In this document: one piece after another, positions 32,101 to 42,815 of the stretch | Position numbering within the stretch: position 1 is the first letter of the stretch | Layout: each line of letters starts with the position of its first letter | NCBI GenBank assembly: GCA_932521025.1 | Contig: OW051472.1 | Coordinates: 1,302,001 to 1,366,000 of the forward strand | Reading direction: 5' to 3' | Origin: Oscheius onirici | Lineage: Eukaryota; Nematoda; Chromadorea; Rhabditida; Rhabditidae | Length of the DNA stretch: 64,000 nt | Made by a program: the position numbers and the translations under genes | Notes under the pieces: model-generated | What the model saw: the letters and a program-made list of their open reading frames with translations, nothing else | Database searches by the model: none | What the model was told of the DNA's origin: nothing

Positions 32101-33894
32101 GAACAACTGATCCTGAATGTCTGCTAGTCTAATAGTCAGAGCCACTCTGTGATCGTCATCACTGAGCGGTCCGAACAGGGCATCTTTTGAGAATCTGATC
32201 TCCTGAAAAAGCCTGTTGAAAACTGTCATCCGTAAACCAACCTGCTTCCTCTTCTTTGGCCTCAGCATTTTGGCAATGACCATTCCTCCTAGGACAGTTT
32301 GGAGAAGCTGGCCGGAGACCATCTGGACGACTAGGGTTATGATGGACGGAGGACAGTGACTGGTCGGATATCGGAATCCATAGCCAATTGTGGCTTGGGA
32401 TTCCAGAGAATAAAGAAGAGCGTCTACAAAGCCTTCTACATTGGCCACACAGTTGGTTGGTTGTGCGCCGTCTTTTCTCTGAAAGCTGGAAGTTAGGACA
32501 GAAAGAGACAGGGAGACAGTTATCCACTTCCGGTCTGACTATGAGTTTAGTCATCTTCAGCAGCCACAAAGGGAGATATTTCTGGACTGTTTGAACAGCG
32601 ATACAGAACAGAGAATAGTTGCGAAAAAAAACCTAAGCCAGTGTTCGGTACTCGCGTCACAGTCAAAGCTTGTTTGTGTACAGCGTCCTGGACAACAAGG
32701 AACTTTGAGTGTTAAGGTTTGAACTCACCGATTTGATATGAATAACTGTGATAACGTAGTAGATCACGGCAAAGAGCACCCAACTGACGACGTAGCTGCT
32801 GAAGAAGATGGCGAACATTGTTCGCCATTGACATTCGAGAGTCAAGAGAAACCAGTTTCTGAAAGAAACTGTATTCAACTTTAAGTATTCAACTGGATAA
32901 ATACAAGTACCTATACTCTTACTTTGACTCTGGTATCTTCCTAGAGCGGTTGTCTAGTTCTGACTCTTTAGACTGTCTTACAGTCTGAGTCTCAGTAGAA
33001 TTCTGTACTTTTGACTCATTCCTATTCCTTGACCTGGTTCTGTCATCTGAACCCACAAGTTTTTTGTAGACGAGCACAAGAAACACAGTGTGTCTTTTGT
33101 AGCAAGAGAACAGGGAAGAGACTGTAAAAAGTTGCCAGTTCAGTGCCCAAACACATAAAGAAAGAGACAGTCTAATAGTATAACTGGGCCTGTATGACAT
33201 GAGCTGCGATTCCTGGTAGAAATCCAGAAGAATACTGATAGTCTAGAGACTGTATGGAATTCGATGAAAATCAGACAAGGAACAGTATTCAAAAAGAGTT
33301 TGAGAGTCAGTTAAAAGAGACAAGAGTCTGAACTAGATGAAATTACAGAGAAAATGGGTCACAGTAATCATCTGGATCGAAGAGAGACAAGTGTTTGATC
33401 TCAAGAATTCTACTGAGAGAGTCAAAGTAATTTTATAGAGAAAGAGAGGGAGTCGGTCAAGAGAAACAAGACTCTGAACTAGAGAGGGGTACAGATACTC
33501 ATCTGTATACAGATTCAGTCAAGAGAGACAAGAGTCTGAATGGGAGAAATCTAGTCATAAAGTCACAGTAATCCTCTCCGCACAGAGTCAGTCAGAAGAC
33601 AAGAGTCTGAACTAAATAAGAGAGAGAGAGAGAGTCACAGTAATCTTCTGGTTACAGAGAGTCAGGATTTGTCTGATTTCATAAGAAGAGGATAAGGAAC
33701 AAAGTAACATGAAAACTACTGAGAGTACAACAAAAAAATATAACAAAAACTAACCTGGTCTTGATTCTCCACTTGGACGTAATCTTCGTAATAATGAGCG
33801 GATCGCCATTTTTGGCAACAAGTCTCGGCTTCCTATTTCTCCTGGCTCTGGTCCAGACTGAATATAGGGAACTGACCGAGGCGGAAACCTTCAT
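29131..33894 (-). CDS. Inward-rectifier K+ channel (Kir family), complete copy
   Basis: The exon chain starts at ATG 33894 with the Kir N-terminal motif RLVAKNGDPLIITKITSKWR and continues with TM1 (NWFLLTLECQWRTMFAIFFS, 32735-32857). The pore follows (CVANVEGFVDALLYSLESQA with filter TIGYGFR) and TM2 ([25 protein letters not shown]). Cytoplasmic parts are EIRFSKDALFGPLSDDDHRV, LREIKVGYDPVLLLWPITLRH, and FELIMIVEGTDETTGASIQA with [11 protein letters not shown] stop (TGA 30638) follows SLFDETEP, but a GTGAGT donor overlaps it. Comparison with the second channel gene, which splices at the same codon, suggests a last exon at 29131-29216 ending MGSRISF. It is a membrane tetramer setting resting potential. 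A large intron hosts the antisense gene at 31082. Confidence 0.88.
31082..31366 (+). CDS. Secreted Cys-rich peptide (member 6), nested in the K+ channel gene
   Basis: Exon 1 is MRLFVL (ATG 31082), donor GTAAGT; exon 2 after AAATCTAG reads VLLSSSLVFGKPGKSCKEPV. The mature part is very Cys-rich: C, C, CWRGRCVQKC, HECYSECRCHSHHC and C, ending NGNLFW at TGA 31366. Twelve cysteines in about 65 residues suggest a tightly disulfide-bonded peptide. The gene lies antisense in the intron between the exon ending TCRTEV and the exon starting CGKRELLGL of the channel. Confidence 0.8.
33290..33660. repeat. Degenerate tandem repeat in the first K+ channel intron
   Basis: Units of roughly 70-90 bp share the words GACAAGAGTCTGAACTA, GTCACAGTAATCATCTG and GAGAGTCAGTCA. 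Four to five diverged units can be aligned between the channel's N-terminal exon and its TM1 exon. A GAGAGAGAGA run is included near 33625. Confidence 0.6.
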
Positions 33895-33951
33895 GTCACT
33901 GTGAAACGAGAGTGAAGAGACCTCTCCCGCCCCTCTGCTCCCAGGCGACAA

Positions 33952-35607
33952 GGTTTACAGGGTTTGTGCAAATAAGGGGGGCTTCCATCATTTTGATAGC
34001 TTCGAGGTCAGATATCATTCAGAAAGAGAGGGAGAGAGAGCCTCAGTGCTATTTGTGTCCCGTCCATTGAGAAATCTTTCCCAAGATTGGGGTACACGGA
34101 AAGAGACTCCCTAGGATCATAACTTTTTGGCGCAAATAGCGCGTCTTGGAGAACAAGAGCACACATTGTTGGGGGCTACTTGAGCTTGTGGAGACACACC
34201 ACGTAAATTTGTCTCTTTCAGCGGGGCCCAGGCGGAAGGATCGGAAAACAGTAGGGGCAAAGAAGCTCCTGAAACAACAGATCGTATGACTGAGTGTATG
34301 AGTACTCAAAGCACTCCAGTAGTCGGGAGAGAAAGAACACGGAGGACAAAAGTCGGATGGGACTTTGGGATAGATTAGGGGGACTGATTGGATGTGTTTC
34401 CAATTGACAGACTCTGAATTTGACTTTTCAGTCAACTGAACTGGCTTGACAGTAAAATCAGTGGAGATGACAGTTTTTCAGTAGATTGAAAGAGTTGGGA
34501 AAGATGAAGATACAATTAACTGACTCTCTAACAGGTCAGTCTGTACTAGACAGTCGACTGATCTGACCCGTTCTGACCCGACCGACTTGAGACTTTAAAG
34601 AGCGCAGGTCCGCAGTCATCGCTGCACGGCGCCGATCCGACCAGAAGTTGACTGAGAGTCTGGGTCTGAGCTTGGACAGTGAATATTCGAGCTGATTCAC
34701 CGTTACAGGAATGCAACCGATCATTAAGCTCAAAATACCCCTGACTGAAACGCTTGAGTTTTTGTAAGTAAACCGTCGTTTTTCCTGGGTGCGTTTATAA
34801 TTATGTGGATTGGCCAAAGTCACTTTTCTGCAAAAATGACCAAAGAATTTTTTCGAAACGTGTTATCCAAATTTGCATCATATGCTCAAATATGTAATCA
34901 CACTTGACATCTTTTTCATCTTTGAGGTAAAAGACGAACCCATTTTTTGACCCGTCTGCGAAAATTTTTTGGGTGCGTTTATAATTATGTGGAGCACTGT
35001 AGATCAGTACAGTTATTGTCAAAATTGGTACTGGAATTAGAAAAAGAACGTTGACTCCTACTGAACCAGGAACTTGACTTCCCGATTAACGATCAATAGT
35101 GGAAACTTGACTCTTCCATGACGACAGTCTTTGCACCGGTTGAGCGAAAAACCCATTGTCTCAAAAAAACAGGGAAATTTTTTGTGACGGCGAAACCGGA
35201 GAGTTTGACTGAAATAGTTTTTTTTTAGATGACCATCTGGTCTTTGGATAGTGCTCCCAGAATTCTGATTCCGTCACTTTTAGTGTCCAGCCAATAAAGC
35301 TTTGATCTTGGGGAAAGTTGGCCCTCTTTTCAGGGTACACGTGCACCGCATAGGAGAGGGAAGAGACCAAAGTGTGAAGACGAAATTTTGGACAAATACT
35401 GTAAAGATAGTGATGTCATTCAGTCCAAAAATATGATGGGAGTGGGACAGCAAACATAGTCTTTGGATTTTGCCTGTCTCTCTGTCTTTCTGACTTTTCT
35501 ATGCCCCCAAAAATCAATTGTTTATTGGTGAGAAAAGAACTAAAGATAAGAAACTCCATTCTCCTCAATAACAGCTTCCAAACATCGGCATTTTACTATT
35601 TTTCTCC
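33952..35607. other. Intergenic stretch between the K+ channel and the pseudo-GTPase gene
   Basis: No exon chain is visible. Short frames occur on both strands without domains. The stretch includes the Tc1/mariner-like end sequences listed separately and a TTTTTTT tract near 35221. The promoters of the divergent channel and GTPase genes must lie here. Confidence 0.45.
34787..35003 (-). mobile_element. Remnant with Tc1/mariner-like terminal sequence
   Basis: GGGTGCGTTTATAATTATGT appears at about 34788 and again at about 34972 in the same orientation. Read on the minus strand, the second copy begins TACAGTGCTCCACATAATTA, which resembles the CAGTG..CCACATAATTATAAACGCACC ends of Tc1/mariner elements next to a TA. 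No transposase frame is present, so this is an internally deleted or composite remnant. Confidence 0.5.
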
Positions 35608-38600
35608 ATGGATTTTCTCAAAGACGTACCCAAACAACATCAGCCGACTGTCACTGCCATTGTCCAAAAAGACAGTCTTTCGTTGGAAACAAAGCTCGAC
35701 ATACTGCGATCTATGCAGTTGGATGAGGCTATAGTTTCACAAGTTGCCGACTATCTTCGACCGGATTTCCGTGATCTGCTGAGCGAGTCTCGTAGAAAAA
35801 CTGTCAATTTTCTTCTCGAACAAGAAGACTGGGTCCTTCCGACAAATGCATCGCTACTGAATCACACGAAGTTTAAAAAGCTTATGCCTACTTTTCTGGA
35901 AGGCTTGCGAAAGTAAGTTATTCACTCTGGACGTGCAGAAATTCTTCAGAATGGTGCTCCGCTTTTAGGCCATACAGAAGGACAGAGTTCAGTTACCGTC
36001 TTGAAGAACCTGCCTAGAGAATCGAAACAGCTAAAATCGGAAGAAGATAACGATAACGAGGATGCAGAGAAGCGAGAGATAAGAGCAGAGATGAGGAAAG
36101 TTTTCTCTGAAAAGTGAGTTTCGATAATTTCGGACAGAATATCTGTCTCCCTGTCTCTCTGAAAATGAAATTACATACTGTTATTATAGCTTTCCAAAGG
36201 AAATGAATATCCTCATTTTGAACGCTGGAGCAACTGGAGGTGAAACGTTCCTCAATCCCTTTGTAAACCACCTGAAGTATGCAAACTTGGACCAAGCGTT
36301 GAGAACTGGACCGGAAGTTTTGATTAGTACCAGTTTCTCTTTCTTAGATCAAGATGTTGGTTCCATGTTTTTGAAAAACTTAAATCTTTTTAGCGAAAAC
36401 CGAAAGACATAACGTGTGAACCGACTTTTGGCCAAGGAGATGATATTGAGGTAATACTACTTCATCTGATGTGTAAAAAATTTAGGCTCCGCAATTGTAT
36501 TCGTTTGAATTGGGCTCAGGAGAAAACCAAAAGATTTTACGAATCATTGATTCTAAAAGCCTTGGGGATAACGACGAGGATGGCGCGAAAAATTTCACGA
36601 AAATATTGCAATTTACCGAAAATGTTGGGTAAGAAGTTTCGTATCCGAGGGCTGACTCCAATTCCAGACCGATTCATGCTGTTTTATTTTTGCATGAGCC
36701 AAATAAAATGGATAATATGGAGAAACTGTTGCTGGACCCCTTTCCGTTCAAAAGCGACCCCGATAATTTTCTGTTTACTTCAAAGAACATACTGTTCTGC
36801 TACACGTCAACGGGACAGACTGATTCTGGAGGATCTAAATCGTATACAAGTCTCCAGTAGGTTCTGCACGATTAAGAAATGAGAGAAGGAAAACCGTTTC
36901 TGAACAGGTGAGCTTTGAAACACAGAGAAATAGGGAAACAGAGAGACTGGTTGTACTTTAGCTGGCACCTACGTTCGTTCAAACTGGCCTAAAATTGCGA
37001 TTTTCTTCGTTTTCCTGGAGGAAATTTTCCTGGAGGGGGCTGTTCCTCTGTCCCCTCTGTTAGCTGAGAGACACTGGATGGAGATAGACAGACCGAGGTC
37101 TGTGGTGTAAGTTGGGTGACCTAATTTTATCATATTTGAACCCAGGAGTATCGAAAACCCCAGGATGGACAACGACATTTGAAAACTTTCATTTTTTTTA
37201 AGCTTAAAGTCGTCGTTACTATGTTTCAACTTAAGTTAGGTGACCTCATTTTAGCTTATTCGAACTCAGCGGGGTCGGTTACCCCAGAAAACTCTCATTT
37301 AATACGATTTTTACTCATTCCAAGTATTTTTTTGATGTTGCGTACCTATTTTTCGACGGACGCAAAAAACTGATTTTTGACTTCATTTTCGGATTCAGCG
37401 TAAAAAAACTACCCTAGAAAAAATTTAGCAAAAGAAGTTTTTGCAAAAAAAAATTTGGACCGGGATCGAAGCCGCATGTCTCGGCGTCCAACCCCTTAGT
37501 GTCTACAATCGGCCTCAGACATATACAGAGACGCGAGGACAATTTAAAATAGATAACAGTTTAAGAACGATATTTTTGGTGTTTTTTGGAACAATTATCA
37601 TTCAACTCCTCGACAACCTCTCAACAATGTTGGACAATACACAATTGAAGAGAAAAATGTCGAAAAACAGCATATCTTTGATATTAAAGTGCAATGGTGT
37701 CTGTGGCTGACTCTGTGACTTTGTTTGTTAAGTTTTTTGTCCGAGGCCACGAAATTTTGGTGTATTGTTAAGAGTCGCCGCTGTTACCCAGGCGACCCGG
37801 GTTCGACTCCGCTCCTCGCCAAATATTTTTGCTAAATTATTTTGAGTAGGAAATAGAGTCAGGATAACCGATAAGGTAAAAGTTCAGAGAGGGATTGTAT
37901 GGCCAGAAAATAGGAGAATTCGTATCGGTTCATTTGGAGGGAATGAGACCCCTGGGAAAGAAAAAGAAGAAGACGGGTCCGGTTGATTGCGGGAGGGAGA
38001 AGGACGGTTAGAAAGGGACCGGGTGTCTGGGGAAGGGATAAAAGGGAACGGAACAGGTCGGTTGACTATAGAAAGGTATCAAAAGAGATTGGTTGACTGG
38101 GGAAGGAATCAAAAGAGATCGGTTGACTAGGGAAGGGATCAGAAGTAAAAGAGAAAACACCAGTAAAAAGCCGCCTAGTCCTCTCTTATTAAAACGCTAA
38201 GGTCGCCCGAAGTGTATTTCGAACTTTTAAAGCCCTCTGCACTGTCAAAATGCGAATCTGAGGACAATTATTTTATCGAAATTTTGCGAGGAAGCCGGCT
38301 ACCACGTCCGTTTTTCAAAATAATCCCCTCTTCACTGTTTTCAAGTCTCTCTGGTTTGGCATTGTGAAGGCGCAGGTAACAAGTTAGAACCTGTTATGCA
38401 TAAGACGACAACTAAGTTTGTAGTTGACAAGATTTGGGAAGAGTTTGATAACTGTTGTAAGAGTACTAAAAAGGGTACGACGCCCCCAGGCGACGAAGTC
38501 GGCTGGTTTGCAAGATTACAGCGACATACAAAGATTCGACTTTTCGAATAAAACGGCATTTGAATGCGCGCCAGAGAGGTTCTACGGGCGCCACTTTGTC

Positions 38601-39324
38601 CGTTTGAAAAAGGTGCGACGGCCGTAACACGCCGTGAAAGTACAACCGAGAGACTGATAATCAAATTTCAGAGACAGAGTTTACTGTTTTGACAACGAGA
38701 CTTTTTGCCTACTGTGTGCAAACAGTGAAGGACTTTCGTTGAATGAGAAGGCCATCTCAGAATACAGAGAAAGCTGGAAATTTTCACTCCGAGAAACTGT
38801 TCGTCTTCTCAATCACTGCAAGACACTTAAACCTTCTATCATCTTTGATCATACGTTCACCGAAGAGCTGCTGGATGTGGATAGACGCGCTTTCGATCGG
38901 TCGATTCGCTGCATCTACGAGAAGGAAAAAAAGACGGGAGACGAGCAAGAGCTGGGATCACTAACAAAATTACAGGATTTTAACCTAAAACTACTAATTC
39001 TCGTTGAGCAAAATTGCCTATTCCCTCCTATGCCACTTGTTCCTAGTTGTAAAGGATTGAACAGAAAAACTGTGAGCACAACCTCATTTTACTTATTAAA
39101 CAAACTTCGGCCCGGCTGGCATATCCACCAGCAGGCTGCAGACTACCTTCTAGAGGCTAAAAAGCGTATAGATGACGTAAGTTCAAAAAGTTTTTTTTTG
39201 AGAAACCAATTTCTAGGTCGAACTTCTTTTGGCTGCTCTTCAAATGACTTTCGAAAAACTCCAGGAATTTGCAATGAGCTGCGATCTGAATTCCCTGAAG
39301 TTGTGGATGATTATCTGGAAATGA
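35608..39324 (+). CDS. Pseudo-GTPase with N-terminal helical domain
   Basis: The ATG at 35608 opens MDFLKDVPKQHQPTVTAIVQ, a ~100-residue helical domain shared with the gene at 51320-53336. After a charged linker the G domain starts FPKEMNILILNAGATGGETF. The P-loop Lys and Ser/Thr are lost (GAT-GGET instead of GxxxxGKS) and the G3 site reads IDSKSLGDND instead of DTPG. RPIHAVLFLHEPNKMD and KNILFCYTST correspond to later G-domain strands. After an intron of about 1.8 kb packed with repeats, DRVYCFDNETFCLLCA and WKFSLRETVRLLNHCK follow. The C-terminus ends at TGA 39324, or runs on to about 39416 if a frameshift is assumed (EVVDDYLEMNLILARR fits the paralogue). One early exon join (35915) is not resolved. 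It is probably cytosolic and non-hydrolysing. Confidence 0.72.
37680..37825 (+). repeat. tRNA-derived SINE-like repeat, copy 1
   Basis: The 5' part TTAAAGTGCAATGGTGTCTG is shared with copy 2 at 43905 and partly with 21575. The 3' part has a tRNA-like body: TATTGTTAAGAG, an arm GTCGCC...GGCGAC with GCTGTTA in the loop, then CCCGGGTTCGACTCC, a canonical B box. The acceptor stem does not pair, so this is not a functional tRNA gene but a tRNA-derived dispersed repeat, inside the long intron of the pseudo-GTPase gene. Confidence 0.6.
38180..38335 (+). repeat. Dispersed repeat, copy 1 (second copy at 42660-42815)
   Basis: CCTCTCTTATTAAAACGCTA, GGTCGCCCGAAGTG and GTCAAAATGCGAATCTGAGG recur in the same order at 42660-42815 with about 80-85% identity by eye. 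Both copies lie next to SINE-like copies. No coding capacity. Confidence 0.65.
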
Positions 39325-39483
39325 ATCTCATTTTGGCAAGACGACAGAAGGCTAACAATGGACCTCCAACAAGCTCAACTATTAAAATGGATAAGAATTT
39401 GTTCTGTTCCCTTTGACTCAATAAACAATAAATACAGAATATATGGTCACAAATCTTCATTTTATAAACTGACCCGTCTCCTC

Positions 39484-40524
39484 CTAGATGTCAATCTGCT
39501 TGCCATTGACCCAGACGTTCTTGTACTTCTCGCCGAGCAGATCGAGCCACAAGTTGAGAATCGGTCCTCCCTGCTGACTCGTCCAGACCTCGTTGACGCG
39601 AATCCACTTGGAGTTGGGATCGCTGGGAGAGTAGACGCGGGTCAGGATCTCGTCCGATCCGTTGATTGTCTTGTTCTGGTAGATGCGAGTCCAGTCGTCC
39701 GACTTTTCCTTGAAGACTGGCTCGACGGTCATATCGATCTTGGTCTCACTGGGGGTCTTCGGCTGAGGGAAACAGGACTGTCTCGGGATCTTGACAGGAC
39801 GACAGATTGGTCTGTACTTGGAACGACTCTTTTGAGAGCAGCTCTTTCCCGGAGAACAGACTTTCGACTGCTTCTTCTTCGGCTGGCTGGCCTCTTTCAT
39901 CGGCTTGTCGACGAATTCGGAGCTCTCTTCGAAGTAGTACCTCGACCCGACCTTTTTGACCTCCGGCAGCTCGAATTTCTCGAAATAGTAGACCGAAGAG
40001 ACAGACTTGGCCACTAGCTCCTCCTTGGGCGAGGACTGAATCGTCTTTTCCTTGCTGCTCGTCGGATTGACAGACTCTCCTTTCTCCTGTCCGTCAGTGA
40101 AGACGGGCGTCTTGACTCTACTCCTGATGGCATCGGAACGGGAACTGGAGAGACTCTTCTCAGATGAAGTCTTCCTTGTCTTGGGAATCGTGTAGACCAG
40201 CTTTTTCTGACTGGACGAGAGACTCTTGCCTCTCGACTGACTCTTCTTGGAACTGGAGGGAGAGAGACGGGAACTCGTCTGGACCTTTTTCTCCTTCTTA
40301 GAAGACGATTTCTGAGAGCAGGAGCTGACGACGGTCATCTTGGAGCAGGAGACTTCGGTGGCTCTACTGGTGGACCGACTGCAGGGAACCCGGTGCTGTC
40401 TGCTCACGTAGTTCATCTCGGCCTTCAGCGTCGAAGAAATTTCTTGGCCACGGCGAAGCAGCTGCTCGATCATGTCCTCGATTCTTCTGGTAACGGCTTT
40501 CGGGTTGCTGTGACTGTGCGGCAT
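39484..40524 (-). CDS. Ser/Lys-rich protein of unknown family with a C-terminal globular part
   Basis: An intact frame from ATG 40524 to TAG 39484, 346 residues. The N-terminus (PKAVTRRIEDMIEQLLRRGQ) looks helical. The middle is Ser/Lys/Thr-rich and repetitive (SSQKSSSKKEKKVQ, SSSKKSQSRGKSL). The last ~80 residues look folded (KSDDWTRIYQNKTINGSDEI, KWIRVNEVWTSQQGG, NLWLDLLGEKYKNVWVNGKQ). Codon third positions are strongly G/C-biased, in contrast to its surroundings, typical of a highly expressed gene. No family is recognised. The copy on the other duplication arm is broken, so this one is the probable functional gene. Confidence 0.7.
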   Translation of the reverse strand: MPHSHSNPKAVTRRIEDMIEQLLRRGQEISSTLKAEMNYVSRQHRVPCSRSTSRATEVSCSKMTVVSSCSQKSSSKKEKKVQTSSRLSPSSSKKSQSRGKSLSSSQKKLVYTIPKTRKTSSEKSLSSSRSDAIRSRVKTPVFTDGQEKGESVNPTSSKEKTIQSSPKEELVAKSVSSVYYFEKFELPEVKKVGSRYYFEESSEFVDKPMKEASQPKKKQSKVCSPGKSCSQKSRSKYRPICRPVKIPRQSCFPQPKTPSETKIDMTVEPVFKEKSDDWTRIYQNKTINGSDEILTRVYSPSDPNSKWIRVNEVWTSQQGGPILNLWLDLLGEKYKNVWVNGKQIDI

Positions 40525-40651
40525 CGCTGGTTGGCTATCGAATAACTTTCCTAATTGTGTTCTTTTGTAAGTTTTTTTTTGAATGCAAAAGTTTCTTTTT
40601 GAAAAGTTTACAACAAGCAATTAGAAAGTTGCAATTAAAACCTTTACTGTC

Positions 40652-40882
40652 TCACGATCTGAATAAAAGGAGTTTTTTGACGCAGTGATCATTACAGTAG
40701 TTCAGCTCCCTTCTGGTCATATCCGGGAGCTTTGCACAGAGGCCACATTCCTTCATCGGACGAATTTCGCCGGCTGCCGAAGGTTCACCGCAGCATCCAT
40801 TGTAGCACAACTCATCACTTTCGCATTCACCGTCCTCTTGACAGGGGTCGTTTTCACAGTTGAAGGGGGTTACTGTAGCCAG
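40652..40882 (-). CDS. Cys-rich peptide exon, left-arm copy
   Basis: The exon reads TVTPFNCENDPCQEDGECES, DELCYNGCCGEP, ECGLCAKL and YCNDHCVKK, ending FRS at TGA (40652). Eleven cysteines in about 70 residues. The spacing resembles the secreted peptides at 23-31 kb. No six-codon first exon or signal peptide could be found upstream in either copy, so the gene may be 5'-truncated. An identical exon lies at 50286-50516 on the plus strand. Confidence 0.5.
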   Translation of the reverse strand: MATVTPFNCENDPCQEDGECESDELCYNGCCGEPSAAGEIRPMKECGLCAKLPDMTRRELNYCNDHCVKKLLLFRS

Positions 40883-40983
40883 TAACTGGTCTTTCTGTCT
40901 CTCTGTCTAGAAAACTGCAAAACAATGACCGGATTTACCATTTATCAGCAGTTTACTATCCGTAGTTCGTCTATAGCATTACT

Positions 40984-41674
40984 CTAGCGGTCGTTCGACT
41001 TGGGTTCCTTCCTATCCTTTTTCGCCTTCCTCACACTCTTGGCCATTCTCTTACTCTTCTGCTTCTCCTTAGCCAGCGGTTCCTTCTTTTTAAACTCCAT
41101 CGGTGTAGTCTTCGCCTCGTTCGTGTTGTCCTGCGAAGTGTTCGAGGTATTGGAAGGTTCTTTCGGGCCCTTCTTCAGCATCTTCTTCTTATTCGGATTC
41201 ATTGACTTGTCGTGTCCCTTGTCGGCGGCATGCTTGCTCTTTTCGGCGATTTGGAGCGGGACGAAGACTGATTTCTCTGGAGGGAGTTCCTTGGGAGGCT
41301 CGTCGGGACTGGAAATGGTACAGTGGATTGGTAGTTCTATCTGTCCCTTTGTCTCTCTGACTCTCTAACAAACTCACTTCGTCGCATATTTGATCAGATG
41401 AGAACAAACAGCGTCCATCGTCGGCCTCCTAACCGAATCCACATTCCAGCACATTGGTATAATCTTCTAAAGCTCTGCATTCCAATGAGGACCGTCAATC
41501 TTCGGACGAAAGTCCTTCTTACCGATGTTGGCCCTAATAGTAGCGTTATCCTCTCCCGCAAATGGCTCCTTTCCATCGTTCATAATCTCCCAGACCAGCA
41601 TTCCGTAGCTCCAGACGTCAGAGGCCATCACATGCAGTTTGTGAACGATGACTTCCGGAGCTGACCACCGTCAG
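40984..41674 (-). pseudogene. Fragment of a Fer-like tyrosine kinase, left-arm copy
   Basis: The minus strand encodes only the C-lobe from RWSAPEVIVHKLHVMASDVW through WEIMNDGKEPFAGEDN, with a TAG stop after HWNAEL, then MCWNVDSVRRPTMDAV, and a separate exon with the Lys-rich tail (NPNKKKMLKKGPKEP...KSNDR). The duplication boundary cuts the kinase at about 41674, so the catalytic HRD and DFG motifs are absent. It cannot be active. The internal stop is shared with the right-arm copy. Confidence 0.8.
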
Positions 41675-41694
41675 GTGGTCAGCTCCGGAAGTCA
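41651..41694. repeat. Perfect hairpin at the duplication breakpoint
   Basis: GACTTCCGGAGCTGACCAC is followed after CGTCA by GTGGTCAGCTCCGGAAGTC. The second half repeats the kinase sequence of the right arm in plus orientation, so the end of the left arm folds back on itself exactly where homology to the right arm ends. Confidence 0.9.
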
Positions 41695-42160
41695 GGAAAA
41701 GATGAAAACTGAAAACCATATTACTGTTACTGGAGTTCCGGCACTTTTCTCAAAGTTCAGATATCTATAAAAATTTTCAAACAGCTGTAAACTGTCTGAC
41801 TGTCAAAACAGAGAAAAACCGAAACCTGGAGCCTCTTCATCTTTTGCTCTATTTGACCCATGATACCCCCATCATGGATTGTGTGCGCCCCCCTTTCTGG
41901 CGGGTAAGTTAACCCACAGTTTTCTCTGTTTCCAAATTCAAATATCCGGCAGCTCGAGCCATAACAGTCTCACTCAAACCCATTCTTCTCAAGATTCTCA
42001 GCTTTGTTTCGGCATCTAGACCATCACATTGAAGTGCAAAGATGACTCGTTTGCGGCAGTCTTCGGGAACTTCTTCGATAAAATCCATGATTCTATAATT
42101 CTGTGTTATATAAAACGTGCTGAGTGGGAAAGAAGAAACAAGCTCGGGAAGCGATTGGGT
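41695..42160. repeat. Left arm of the inner inverted duplication
   Basis: The segment is an inverted copy of 43200-43790, minus about 170 bases present only on the right (near 43440-43600). Shared landmarks are AAACCATATTACTGTTACTG, GAAACCTGGAGCCTCTTCAT and CATGATACCCCCATCATGGA. It contains the lone N-terminal-domain exon listed separately. Confidence 0.85.
41909..42088 (-). pseudogene. Isolated N-terminal helical domain of the pseudo-GTPase family, left copy
   Basis: ATG 42088 reads MDFIEEVPEDCRKRVIFALQ, then DAETKLRILRRMGLSETVMARA, and stops at TAA 41909 after 59 residues. The start and pattern match the first ~60 residues of the genes at 35608 and 53336 (MDF.. V..........L..E.K...L..M.L.). 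No G domain follows. It is either a fragment or a stand-alone small protein. Confidence 0.5.
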
Positions 42161-42659
42161 GGTGAGAATTTTGTCTCTTTGTTGTCTCTTCTTTACGACT
42201 TTGGATAGCTATATAGATAGATGATTCATTTGTCATAAAGACAATCATTTGGAGAGGAGGGGAGGTGGAGTCAGGATATTTATGATATGCAAACTTTTAA
42301 AACGAAAAAGATCTGGGTATTACGGCTTTGTCATTCACCGGGACTTAGCCACTGAAAAACAATGATAAACAGAGAAGGAATAAAATGGCCTCTGAATGGC
42401 AAAACAGACCAAACTCCGAGAATCAAACCACCCTCGGCTGTTTGACAGTAACTGCAGAGGACAGAGTGGACCTGCTCTTCAGATGTAAGGGGTGAGAGTC
42501 AGTCAGTATAACGTAATAGAGACGGACGTTCTTTCGACTGGGTAACCCTCGATTACTGTCCCGATCAGTAGCATGAGACGCATACTACTGGATGTTCAGT
42601 TAGAGGTATTCGAGAGTCAGAGTATTCTCTCTTCGTGCGAAGGTCTGATCAGTAAGGAT

Positions 42660-42815
42660 CCTCTCTTATTAAAGCGCTAGGGTCGCCCGAAGTGTTTTTC
42701 GAACTTTTCAACATTTTTGCACCGTCAAAATGCGAATCTGAGGGCTATTGTTTTATCGAAATTATGTGAGGAATCCAGCTACCGCTTCCGATTTCCAAAA
42801 TAATCATCTTTTCAC
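42660..42815 (+). repeat. Dispersed repeat, copy 2
   Basis: Second copy of the repeat at 38180-38335, with the same order CCTCTCTTATTAAAGCGCTA, GGTCGCCCGAAGTG, GTCAAAATGCGAATCTGAGG. It lies in the loop of the inner inverted duplication. A small hairpin, GTGCCGAACAGTTCATGG / CCATGAACTGTTCGGCAC, follows at 42931-43028. Confidence 0.6.

Larger units (their letters stand above)
39420..41675. repeat. Left arm of a large inverted duplication
   Basis: This ~2.2-kb segment is an almost identical inverted copy of 49497-51275. It carries, on the minus strand, the kinase fragment, the Cys-rich peptide exon and the GC-biased gene at 39484-40524. The right arm has the same order on the plus strand but lacks 434 bases of the last gene. 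The arms are separated by about 7.8 kb containing the GTPase-ANK-SH3 gene. The arms differ at only a few sites, so the duplication is recent. Confidence 0.9.

Noticed and set aside
37756-37825. Functional tRNA gene
   Set aside because: There is a good B box and an arm with GCTGTTA, but the acceptor stem does not pair and the A box is degenerate, so it was called a tRNA-derived repeat instead.
41000-41368. Plus-strand 122-residue frame rich in Phe and Leu (also inverted at 49800-50168)
   Set aside because: It is the antisense shadow of the Lys-rich kinase tail; runs of AAG codons read backwards give CTT.
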